Of a stretch of 14,941 nt of DNA, positions 6,622 to 14,094 are shown in pieces; positions within the stretch are counted from its first letter, which is position 1; every line of letters starts with the position of its first letter. Source of the stretch: Bacteroidales bacterium. Its GTDB lineage: Bacteria; Bacteroidota; Bacteroidia; Bacteroidales; VadinHA17. The position numbers and the translations under genes are program-made. The DNA is taken from contig PMEC01000223.1 in the NCBI GenBank assembly GCA_003155705.1, positions 1 to 14,941 of the forward strand, given 5' to 3'. The notes under the pieces were generated by a model that was not told where the DNA came from, ran no database searches, and worked only from the letters and a program-made list of their open reading frames with translations.

Positions 6622-8607
6622 ATGATATATCTTCTTCTATTTCTGTTTGTTACAGCTCTGTTAGTTATGACGCCACGACGAAAGGTAGCTCTTTCTTTTG
6701 CGGGCATAAGTATTTTTCTTGTCACAATTGTAAGTTCAATTGTTTCAATCAAGGCCCTTATTTCTGCAAATACTGATTCCGGGTCATTCCTTCAATTTAT
6801 TCAGGCTAACATCTCTTCACTGATAATTTGTGACAAGCTTAGCGCATTTTTTATCCTTATTATAGATTTTACTGTCGTAAGCGGATTTCTTTATTCAATA
6901 GGATATCTAAAACCTTATCTTAAAAACAAACCCGAAGCATGGATAAAACTCCATTATCTTGCCTTGGTCTGGCTCCATGCTTCAATGATAATGGTGCCGC
7001 TTTTCAGAAACGGTTTTTGGTTTCTTACAGTTTGGGAGATCATGACACTCTCTTCTTTTATTCTTGTGATTTTTGATTTCGATGCAAAAGGAACTCTGAA
7101 AGCAGGATTATCATATTTGCTCCAGATGCATGTTGGAATGATATTTATTCTGGGCGCTTTGGTAATATCATCAAAAGGATTTAAGAGCGTATCATTCAAT
7201 AACCTGGAATCCTTTTTCCAAAATAATTCCAACTGGCCGGTCTTTCTGCTTTTCTTCATTGGATTCGGATTAAAAGCTGGTTTCTTTCTTTTGCATACCT
7301 GGCTTCCGGATGCCCATCCTGCAGCTCCATCGCATGTGTCAGGTATCATGTCGGGAGTGATGATCAAGTTAGGAATTTATGGTATTTTAAGGGTGACTAC
7401 CTACCTGGTGAACGATCTTGCTGCCATAGGGATAACAGTGATAGTTCTATCGGCAATTACCGGATTATTTGGAGTGATGATGGCAATACTCCAGCATGAT
7501 ATCAAAAAACTTCTTGCTTATCATAGTATCGAGAATATTGGAATTATCGGATTGGGTATAGGCCTTGGAATTTATGGTACTGCGACAGGAAATATTATGG
7601 TATCTATCGTCGGCTATGCAGGAGCTTTGCTTCATACATTAAATCATTCTTTATTTAAGTCACTCCTTTTTTACAGCGCCGGATCAGTTATAAACCAATT
7701 ACATACGCGGAATGTAAATAAGATGGGAGGTCTTATGAGATTAATGCCTTATACGGCCTGGGCTTTCCTTATCGGTTCGATAGCAATTTCAGGCCTTCCC
7801 CCTTTTAATGGCTTCATCTCTGAATTTCTGATCTATACTTCACTTTTTAATGGGATTGGTAATCCGGAGTTCTATCCCCTGATCGTTATTTTTATAGCTA
7901 TGCTTTCTCTGGTTCTAATAGGAGGATTGGCACTTTTATGCTTTACAAAGGTATTCAGCATAGTATTTCTCGGACAACCCCGAACCGGGTACGATGAGAA
8001 ACCTGTTGAGGTTAAGAAGATAATGATTTTATCCAAAGTTTTGCCAGTAGTTCCAATTATTCTTATTGGGATTCTTCCATTTTTAATAATTAAGCCACTG
8101 ATGTCTCTTACCGGGTCAATATTCGGAATTGCCGGTACTATTCCTGATGTATCATTATATGAACCCATGAAATTTGTCTCTTTTGGAGCAGTTACTCTTT
8201 TATTACTTGTGCTAATTATCCTTATTATCAGGGCATTAGTGGTAAATAGGAATAGAATTCATGTTGGTCCGACATGGGGTTGCGGTTATACTGCTGTCAA
8301 TGCAAAACAACAATATACGGCAGCTTCGTTTATCCAGGAATATACCGCTCTGACCAAACCTCTGATTAAAACCGGATTTTCAAATCTCAATTACAATGAA
8401 GATGAATTATTCCCTGAAAAGCGTGAATTTCATACGCACTCCGATGATTTTATAAAGTCCAGATTGATCTTCAAGCCTGCTGATTTCATAATAAATCTTT
8501 TGAGAAGGGCAGCAATTTTTCAGACCGGAAGATTGCAGCACTATATACTATATCTGTTGTTATTCCTGCTGCTGATATTTCTTCTTACATTTTTGAAACT
8601 GATCTGA
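6622..8607 (+). CDS. hyfB: HyfB-like proton-translocating membrane subunit (NuoL/MrpA family)
   Basis: Large membrane subunit of a group-4-hydrogenase-type complex, thought to move protons or ions. 661 residues from the ATG at 6622 (667 from a GTG at 6604; E. coli HyfB has about 672). I prefer the ATG because it starts directly with a membrane helix. The protein is mostly membrane helices and carries the antiporter-family hallmarks (numbered from the GTG): E145 in FWFLTVWEIMTLSS, K224 in FGLKAGFF, the HTWLPDAHPAAPSH loop (231-244), K255, H298/K301 in QHDIKKLLAYHS, and H344/H348/K352 in HTLNHSLFKSLLF. A C-terminal WGCGY (558-562) and a final hydrophobic helix are typical of HyfB rather than the shorter HycC. 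First gene of a six-gene operon; 5 bases before hyfC. All ion-path residues I looked for are present, so this arm should be functional. Confidence 0.93.
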   Translation: MIYLLLFLFVTALLVMTPRRKVALSFAGISIFLVTIVSSIVSIKALISANTDSGSFLQFIQANISSLIICDKLSAFFILIIDFTVVSGFLYSIGYLKPYLKNKPEAWIKLHYLALVWLHASMIMVPLFRNGFWFLTVWEIMTLSSFILVIFDFDAKGTLKAGLSYLLQMHVGMIFILGALVISSKGFKSVSFNNLESFFQNNSNWPVFLLFFIGFGLKAGFFLLHTWLPDAHPAAPSHVSGIMSGVMIKLGIYGILRVTTYLVNDLAAIGITVIVLSAITGLFGVMMAILQHDIKKLLAYHSIENIGIIGLGIGLGIYGTATGNIMVSIVGYAGALLHTLNHSLFKSLLFYSAGSVINQLHTRNVNKMGGLMRLMPYTAWAFLIGSIAISGLPPFNGFISEFLIYTSLFNGIGNPEFYPLIVIFIAMLSLVLIGGLALLCFTKVFSIVFLGQPRTGYDEKPVEVKKIMILSKVLPVVPIILIGILPFLIIKPLMSLTGSIFGIAGTIPDVSLYEPMKFVSFGAVTLLLLVLIILIIRALVVNRNRIHVGPTWGCGYTAVNAKQQYTAASFIQEYTALTKPLIKTGFSNLNYNEDELFPEKREFHTHSDDFIKSRLIFKPADFIINLLRRAAIFQTGRLQHYILYLLLFLLLIFLLTFLKLI

Positions 8608-8612
8608 TTCAG

Positions 8613-9515
8613 ATGGTAGCACTAGTACTTGTCATAATAACCTCATTTGTGTTTACCGGGCTGATAATCAGAACGAAAAGCATTGTTTCGGGCAGAAAAG
8701 GTCCGGGTATCTTTCAACCTGTTAAAAATGTGTGGGTCTTGTTGAACAAAGGAATTGTGTATAGCGGAATATCAGGACCAATTACCCGGATGGCTCCAGT
8801 TGTAGTTCTCGCCTCAATAGTTGTTGCTTCGTTGATGGTACCGGTGGCAGGATTCAAGCCTCTGATATCATTTAATGGAGATTTCATTTTGTTCGCTTAC
8901 CTGCTGGCACTCAGCAGGTTTATGATGATAATTGCTGCATTCGATACAGGCAGCAGCTTTGAGGGGATGGGAGCAAGCCGTGAAGCTCTGTATGGCATGC
9001 TCCTCGAACCCGCTATATTTGTCCTGATTGCAGGGCTTGTGGTGCTTACAGGTAAGTTTTCAATGAGTGCACTTTTTAGCCTTCCCGTCGATACTGGTAA
9101 TAATCTGATTTACGGAATAATAATATCGTACATTATAGGTAATATAACCCTGGTTGAAAATAGTCGTGTTCCTGTTGATGATCCTAAAACACATTTGGAA
9201 CTTACTATGATCCACGAAGTTATGGTTCTCGATACCAGCGGATTTAACCTTGCTTTAATTCAACTGACCTCATTTCTTAAGTTTGCAGTCTTTGGAGGTC
9301 TGATCGCTTCAACAATCATTCCTAATAATTTGCCGGCAGCCTGGCGATTAATTTTGTTTTTTATTGTACAGGCACTTTTTGGAATAATCATCGGCATAGT
9401 CGAATCATTCAGAACACGATTCAGAATGAACAGGAACCAACAGTATATTCTAACAGTCACACTTATTTCTATGATATTTTTTGTAGTTATATTTTTCAGC
9501 AAAAACATATTCTGA
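8613..9515 (+). CDS. hyfC: HyfC/HycD-like membrane subunit (NuoH family)
   Basis: 300 residues, close to the usual length of about 310-320. It is the NuoH-type subunit that docks the soluble arm onto the membrane arm. Motifs: RKGPGIFQP (28-36) in the first cytoplasmic loop, DTGSSFEGMGASRE (111-124) and VDDPKTHLELTMIHEVMV (188-205), all diagnostic of the hydrogenase-4/3 branch of this family. About eight membrane helices by eye. The conserved acidic residues of the family's hydrophilic loops (E124, E132, E182, E196, E202) are present, so coupling between arms may be kept even though the soluble arm has lost its metal ligands. It begins 5 bases after hyfB stops and ends 1 base before hyfE, so translational coupling is likely. 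Confidence 0.93.
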   Translation: MVALVLVIITSFVFTGLIIRTKSIVSGRKGPGIFQPVKNVWVLLNKGIVYSGISGPITRMAPVVVLASIVVASLMVPVAGFKPLISFNGDFILFAYLLALSRFMMIIAAFDTGSSFEGMGASREALYGMLLEPAIFVLIAGLVVLTGKFSMSALFSLPVDTGNNLIYGIIISYIIGNITLVENSRVPVDDPKTHLELTMIHEVMVLDTSGFNLALIQLTSFLKFAVFGGLIASTIIPNNLPAAWRLILFFIVQALFGIIIGIVESFRTRFRMNRNQQYILTVTLISMIFFVVIFFSKNIF

Positions 9516-9516
9516 T

Positions 9517-10146
9517 ATGTTGATCTTATTATATATATTATTTGGTATATCCCTTGTCTATATTGCTGCTACAGAAAAGTTTAAGCACTACATTCAGGTC
9601 TATACAATACAGGGTATATTACTTTTTGGGATGGCTATAATTGAACTTAAAAGCTTTAGTGTTATAAATCTTCTGTTTATTCTTGCAGAAACCATCATTT
9701 TCAAATCCATTGTTGTACCTAAACTGTTACGAAAAATTTTACAGCGGACTGGAATTCATAATGTTCACAAGATGTCCCTCCAGGGAAACTATACTGTTAT
9801 GATTATGCTTGTTCTGTTAGGTATAAGCCTGGTGCTTGCTCATGTACTTCATGTTCCTTATGTTGGTGAGGTTTATATGATGATTGCCTATCTTACATTA
9901 TTTACCGGTTTACTGCTGATTACCGTAAGAAAACTTCTCTTCGGCCACCTGGTAGGTTTTCTCATCATTGAAAATGCTGTTTTCCTTTTTTCTATAGCTA
10001 TCGGGAATGAATTCCCTCTGCTTGTGAATACAGGTATATTACTTGATATTTTTGTTGCAGTACTGATAATGAGTATGTTCCTGACCCGTATCGGTCATAA
10101 AATGGGCGGATTTGAAGTCGAAACTTTATCAAAACTAAAAGACTGA
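9517..10146 (+). CDS. hyfE: HyfE-like small membrane subunit (NuoK-related)
   Basis: 209 residues (E. coli HyfE is about 216), made of six or so membrane helices. Its C-terminal half resembles NuoK and holds the membrane-embedded glutamate E152 in GFLIIENAVFLF, an expected proton-path residue; E58 and D177 lie in other helices. The typical HyfE sequence LLVNTGILLDIFVAVLIMSMF is present at about 168-188. The start ATG follows the hyfC stop by one base and the stop precedes hyfF by two, so the genes are surely co-transcribed. No odd features. A separate NuoJ-like gene is absent, as is usual where HyfE covers this position. Confidence 0.9.
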   Translation: MLILLYILFGISLVYIAATEKFKHYIQVYTIQGILLFGMAIIELKSFSVINLLFILAETIIFKSIVVPKLLRKILQRTGIHNVHKMSLQGNYTVMIMLVLLGISLVLAHVLHVPYVGEVYMMIAYLTLFTGLLLITVRKLLFGHLVGFLIIENAVFLFSIAIGNEFPLLVNTGILLDIFVAVLIMSMFLTRIGHKMGGFEVETLSKLKD

Positions 10147-10148
10147 TT

Positions 10149-11591
10149 ATGCTGTTAGCTATATATTTTATTGCAGGTATAATCTTATCAGGACTGATCT
10201 TTATTTTTCCCTGGCGAAAAAGCATCAATGTTTTTACTCTGGTTTTCATTATTGTACAGGTATTGTTTTCAATTCTTGCATTTACAAGGAAGGATCAGAG
10301 TGATCTTAGTTACTTCACTTATGATTCTCTTTCACTGATTTTTCTTATTATATTATCATTGGTATCATCAGCAACATTTTTTCACAGTATAATTTATACC
10401 AAAGATTCAGGCCACAGGCAACGGGCTTTTTTCTACTCTTCTTTTATTTTGTTAAATATCTCACTTACAGGAGTATATACTACTAATAATCTTATTGTCT
10501 CCTGGATTTTTGTAGAGCTGACGACGCTTTCTGTAGCTTATCTGATTAACCATCATGGAACAGCCAATTCCCTTGAAGCCACCTGGAAATACATCTTCAT
10601 ATGTTCGGTTGGGATTGCACTTGCTTATATTGGAATCCTGTTCGCAAGTGCTTCTTCTGGCATAGGGTCGACAGGCGATATGTCCTTTAACGGGCTCCAT
10701 AATATTTTCGCGAAAATAAATCCTGTTTACCTTAAGATGTCCTTCATCCTGATCCTAGCCGGATATAGCTCAAAGCTGGAAGTCTTCCCGTTATATACTA
10801 TAGGAATTGATGCCAATTATGTTGCTCCGTCGCCGGTCAGTGCATTTTTATCATCCGCATTGGTGAATGGTGGATTTGTTGCTTTTTTCAGAGTCTTTCT
10901 GGCAATGACTGGTACAATTATCAGCATCTGGATAAACCATGTTCTTCTGATTACCGGTATCCTTTCGCTTGTGGTTGCCGCAATCTACATGCAGAAGGCT
11001 ACCAACCTGAAAAGGGTTTTTGCTTATTCAACAGTTGAGCATATGGGATTAGTTCTCATCGCATTAAGTCTGGGTAAGATCGGAATATATATTGCCCTTC
11101 TGCAGATCACATTTCATTCATTTATAAAATCCGGCCTGTTTTATCAGACTGGACTATTGCACAGAGTGTTAAAATCTTATAAACTTTACAAATCCGGCGG
11201 ATACCTGCGTCTTAATCCAACCGGCGCAATAATATTAATTATTGGTGTGATTCTGATAACCGCTATTCCTCCATCAGCCCTTTTTTACAGTGAATTCCTT
11301 CTCTTCAGGGAACTTGGAAACGGGCATGGAGTCATCTTTATAATCGTTGCGTTTCTATTGACTTTGATCTTCTATGGTATTTTCCTTAAGAACTCTAAAA
11401 TAATTATTGGGGAATCCGGACATATTCATTCTGATATTTCAGTAATACCCATTTCTGAATATAGTACTCAGATATTATTTTTTTCTATTGCGATAGTTCT
11501 CACTTTCTATATTCCGGGATTTTTGAATAATCTTTTTGTCTCGGTTTCAGGACTGAATAATGGATTCTTGTTCTCAATTCTAAATTTCTGA
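10149..11591 (+). CDS. hyfF: HyfF-like antiporter-type membrane subunit (NuoN/NuoM family), altered key loop
   Basis: 480 residues (E. coli HyfF about 526) with about 14 membrane helices. Second antiporter-like subunit of the complex. Present: E123 in WIFVELTTLSVAYL, K209 in LAGYSSKLEVFP, the APSPVSAFLSSALVNGGF stretch (226-243), K288 and S294 in LKRVFAYSTVEHMG, and H323/K327 in FHSFIKSGLFYQ. Odd: the loop that normally reads HTWLPDAH (intact in this operon's HyfB) is here YTIGIDAN (216-223), losing both histidines and the Trp/Pro. This might alter or uncouple its proton path, or be normal for this branch; I cannot tell without an alignment. Two-base gaps on both sides tie it to its neighbours. 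A second NuoM-like gene (hyfD) is not in the operon. Confidence 0.9.
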   Translation: MLLAIYFIAGIILSGLIFIFPWRKSINVFTLVFIIVQVLFSILAFTRKDQSDLSYFTYDSLSLIFLIILSLVSSATFFHSIIYTKDSGHRQRAFFYSSFILLNISLTGVYTTNNLIVSWIFVELTTLSVAYLINHHGTANSLEATWKYIFICSVGIALAYIGILFASASSGIGSTGDMSFNGLHNIFAKINPVYLKMSFILILAGYSSKLEVFPLYTIGIDANYVAPSPVSAFLSSALVNGGFVAFFRVFLAMTGTIISIWINHVLLITGILSLVVAAIYMQKATNLKRVFAYSTVEHMGLVLIALSLGKIGIYIALLQITFHSFIKSGLFYQTGLLHRVLKSYKLYKSGGYLRLNPTGAIILIIGVILITAIPPSALFYSEFLLFRELGNGHGVIFIIVAFLLTLIFYGIFLKNSKIIIGESGHIHSDISVIPISEYSTQILFFSIAIVLTFYIPGFLNNLFVSVSGLNNGFLFSILNF

Positions 11592-11593
11592 TT

Positions 11594-13117
11594 ATGGCAG
11601 AGATGAAATATTATGAGTTGATAAAAAATCCGGGTATGGTCGCTCTGACGGATATTCCGATTCTGGATTATCATGATTTCAGAGAGCAGACAATAGCAAT
11701 TATGAAGAAGGAATCCTGTCATTGTGTTAATTATTTTATACGACAGAATACTGATCATGTAGACTTCTATATCATTATTGCCAACGATAGTTCCCACAAG
11801 GTATTTGTATATTCTCACAGGCAAAAAGCTGAAATAAAATCACTTGAATCCATCACTCAGGAATGTTTTCAATTGCATGTTTTTGAGAGGGAGATTTATG
11901 AAAATACAGGGATAGTATTTGAAAATCATCCATGGTTAAAACCTGTCAGATATCCTTTTGACAGGTATGATAAAGCTTTTAAATTATCCGATTATCCTTT
12001 TTACAGGATTGATAGTGAAGAGATTCATGAGGTAGGAGTCGGACCAATCCACGCCGGTATTATAGAGCCAGGGCATTTCAGATTTCAGTGTTATGGTGAA
12101 AAAGTGCTGCATCTCGAGATCCAGTTAGGGTATCAGCACAGGGGCATTGAAAACCTGTTTATAAAGAAAAATAGCCTCCTCCAGCGTTGTGTAATTTCCG
12201 AAAGCGTTGCAGGAGATACAACAATTGGTCATGGGCTTGCTTTTGCACAATTGGCAGAGACTCTTGCAGAATCAGAATGGAATGAAAAGCTTGAATGTGA
12301 AAGAATAATTGCATTGGAGATGGAGCGAATGGCAGTTCATATTGGAGATATAGCTGCATTATGCGGTGATGTGGCATATCAGATTGGTCAGGTTTCATGT
12401 GAAGCTTTACGCACTATTGTAATTAATACGATGCAGGACTGGTGTGGAAATCGTTTTGGCAAGGGGTTGATCAGACCTGGTGGTACCAACTACACCCTTG
12501 GGAATAAAATTTTGTCGTTTATCGCCGAAAGGCTGGAAGAAGTGCATAGAAGGTTTTTAGAGGTTGCAGATATGATCTTCGATGATTCCGGGATTCTTGC
12601 CAGATTCGAAAATACCGGAACTATTTCTGCAAAACAGGTTTATCTCTCGGGCGGTGTCGGTATGGTAGCCAGGACATCAGGTACATGCCGGGATATCAGG
12701 GAGTCACATCCTTTTCAGGCTTATAAGGAGGTAAAATATAAACCGGTAATTCTGGATCAGGGTGATGTTTATGCAAGAGCACTTCTCAGGAAAATTGAGT
12801 TTGAATTATCGTTTTCTGTTATTAATGAGCTGATTACAAGGATAGAACATCTTTCAGACAATCTTAGTTTTAAACCCGATTATGAAATGAACTTCAAACC
12901 TGATATGTTATGTATCAGTCTTGTTGAAGGTTGGAGAGGTGAAATTTGTCATGTCGCTGTCACAGATCATGAAGGTAAAATTGAAATATATAAGATAAAG
13001 GATCCATCTCTTCATAACTGGCATGTTCTTGCACTGGCAGTGAGAGAGCAGGAGATATCTGATTTCCCGGTGTGCAATAAGAGTTTTAACCTTTCTTATT
13101 GTGGAAATGATTTATAA
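11594..13117 (+). CDS. hyfG: HyfG/HycE-like large subunit (NuoC-NuoD fusion) lacking [NiFe] ligands
   Basis: 507 residues (HycE/HyfG about 555-570). Residues about 1-120 form a NuoC-like domain ending in VFEREIYENTGIVFENHP (96-113). From about 145 on it is the NuoD/[NiFe]-hydrogenase large-subunit fold: HRGIENL (182-188), ALEMERMAVHIGD (240-252) and RDIRESHPF (366-374). In real hydrogenases the first metal motif is RVCGIC...H; here it reads SVAGDTTIGH (204-213), so both cysteines are replaced (Ala206, Thr209). The C-terminal DPCxxC is replaced around SFNLSYCG (497-504). Hence no [NiFe] centre can be built and H2 chemistry is excluded. This matches the Ehr (energy-converting-hydrogenase-related) class. 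There is no C-terminal extension for protease processing, as expected. The substrate is unknown. Confidence 0.92.
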   Translation: MAEMKYYELIKNPGMVALTDIPILDYHDFREQTIAIMKKESCHCVNYFIRQNTDHVDFYIIIANDSSHKVFVYSHRQKAEIKSLESITQECFQLHVFEREIYENTGIVFENHPWLKPVRYPFDRYDKAFKLSDYPFYRIDSEEIHEVGVGPIHAGIIEPGHFRFQCYGEKVLHLEIQLGYQHRGIENLFIKKNSLLQRCVISESVAGDTTIGHGLAFAQLAETLAESEWNEKLECERIIALEMERMAVHIGDIAALCGDVAYQIGQVSCEALRTIVINTMQDWCGNRFGKGLIRPGGTNYTLGNKILSFIAERLEEVHRRFLEVADMIFDDSGILARFENTGTISAKQVYLSGGVGMVARTSGTCRDIRESHPFQAYKEVKYKPVILDQGDVYARALLRKIEFELSFSVINELITRIEHLSDNLSFKPDYEMNFKPDMLCISLVEGWRGEICHVAVTDHEGKIEIYKIKDPSLHNWHVLALAVREQEISDFPVCNKSFNLSYCGNDL

Positions 13118-13138
13118 AGATGATAGAAAATTCAGAAA

Positions 13139-13894
13139 ATGCTGAAGAAGTTAAAAGTACTGAAAAGTCATGGTTCGCAATACATTAAAAATCTGCAGAC
13201 ACAGCCTGTCTCAGATCTTTTCAGAGGGCGCCCGATTATTTCAGGGAATATTTCTGAACAGGAGATAAGCAGAGTAGCTTCAATTTGTCCTGTTGATGCA
13301 ATTGATAAGAAGTCCGGATCAATAGACATAGGGAGATGTGTTTTCTGTAAAGAATGTGCTTTCATGCTACCTGAAAAGATCAGATTCACAAATGATTACA
13401 GATTAGCTGCAAACGTCAGGGAAACTCTTATTATCAGACCGGGCGTCGAGATTCCGGTCAGACTTGATGAAACAAAAGTCAGAGGAGAGATTCGAAAACT
13501 TTTCAGCGGAGCATTAAAACTTCGTGAGGTATCGGCAGGCGGAGATAATTCCTGTGAAATGGAGTTGGCTGCTTCGGGAAATGTGAATTTTGATTTCGGA
13601 CGTTATGGCATTGAGTTTGTGGCTTCTCCTCGTCATGCTGATGGCATTGTTATTACTGGTCCCATCACTGAAAACATGGAGGAGGCTTTAAAGATTTGTT
13701 ATGATGCAATCCCCCTGCCGAAGATCATTATTCTTGCGGGTACAGATGCAATCAGTGGGGGCATTTTTGATGGCAGCCCAGCTTTGCGCAGGAAATTTAT
13801 TGAAGAGCACAATATTGATCTTTTTGTCCCGGGAAATCCGATCCATCCATTGACATATATAAATGGGGTGATGGATTTGCTGGGGATAAAATAA
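13139..13894 (+). CDS. hyfI: HyfI/NuoB-like small subunit with fused one-cluster ferredoxin domain; proximal cluster ligands mostly lost
   Basis: 251 residues. Residues about 40-85 are a ferredoxin-like segment: C50 (ICPVDAI) and C67-x2-C70-x2-C73 (RCVFCKEC). In a two-cluster ferredoxin these four together bind one [4Fe-4S]; the ligands of the other cluster are absent (the fourth Cys of the second motif is L77). Residues about 125-250 are NuoB/HycG-like: FGIKLVGSPRHAD is seen here as YGIEFVASPRHAD (156-168), then VTGPxT and DAISGGIF (203-210). Normal proximal-cluster cysteines align with D136, C139, D203 and N233, so only one of four remains. A proximal cluster is therefore unlikely. Last gene of the operon, 21 bases after the large subunit, and followed by the inverted repeat. 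Fusion of a HyfH-like module explains why no separate ferredoxin gene is present. Confidence 0.88.
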   Translation: MLKKLKVLKSHGSQYIKNLQTQPVSDLFRGRPIISGNISEQEISRVASICPVDAIDKKSGSIDIGRCVFCKECAFMLPEKIRFTNDYRLAANVRETLIIRPGVEIPVRLDETKVRGEIRKLFSGALKLREVSAGGDNSCEMELAASGNVNFDFGRYGIEFVASPRHADGIVITGPITENMEEALKICYDAIPLPKIIILAGTDAISGGIFDGSPALRRKFIEEHNIDLFVPGNPIHPLTYINGVMDLLGIK

Positions 13895-14094
13895 TGAGAG
13901 ATAGGGCTGCAGAAAAAGAGATTATTTTTTATTTTCCTCCTTTGTGTTACTTTGTGCCGTCCTTTGTGATCCTTTGTGGTTCAATGATTTAGGTTTAACC
14001 ACAAAGGAACACTAAGGTTGTCACGAAGGTTCACAAAGCGCTTTTTCAATAGCCCCGGAGGTGTGAGAATCTCAAGGATGATGATATTTTAGAA
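13895..14094. other. Convergent intergenic region
   Basis: 200 bases between two stop codons facing each other. Apart from the long inverted repeat (13939-14040), I see no gene, RNA or promoter in it. Confidence 0.6.
13939..14040. repeat. Long imperfect inverted repeat of CCTTTGTG / CACAAAGG units, likely two-way terminator
   Basis: The left arm (13939-13981) has four 10-11-base units of the type (C)CTTTGTG; the right arm (13997-14040) has four matching CACAAAGG-type units in reverse. The innermost pair is a perfect 11-base stem (13971-13981 with 13997-14007) with a 15-base loop; outer pairs match less well. Sitting between convergent stop codons, it would fold into a long hairpin in either transcript. 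CACAAAGG-type intergenic repeats are familiar in Bacteroidota, so it may be a dispersed repeat rather than a dedicated terminator. Confidence 0.8.

Noticed and set aside
6954..7367. 137-codon minus-strand open frame inside hyfB
   Set aside because: Antisense shadow of a strongly conserved membrane protein region; low complexity and no motif.
13120..13188. ATG at 13120 opening a 22-codon frame before the NuoB-like gene
   Set aside because: It is out of frame with the downstream gene, has no similarity to anything I know, and ends inside it. The ATG at 13139 is the sensible start.
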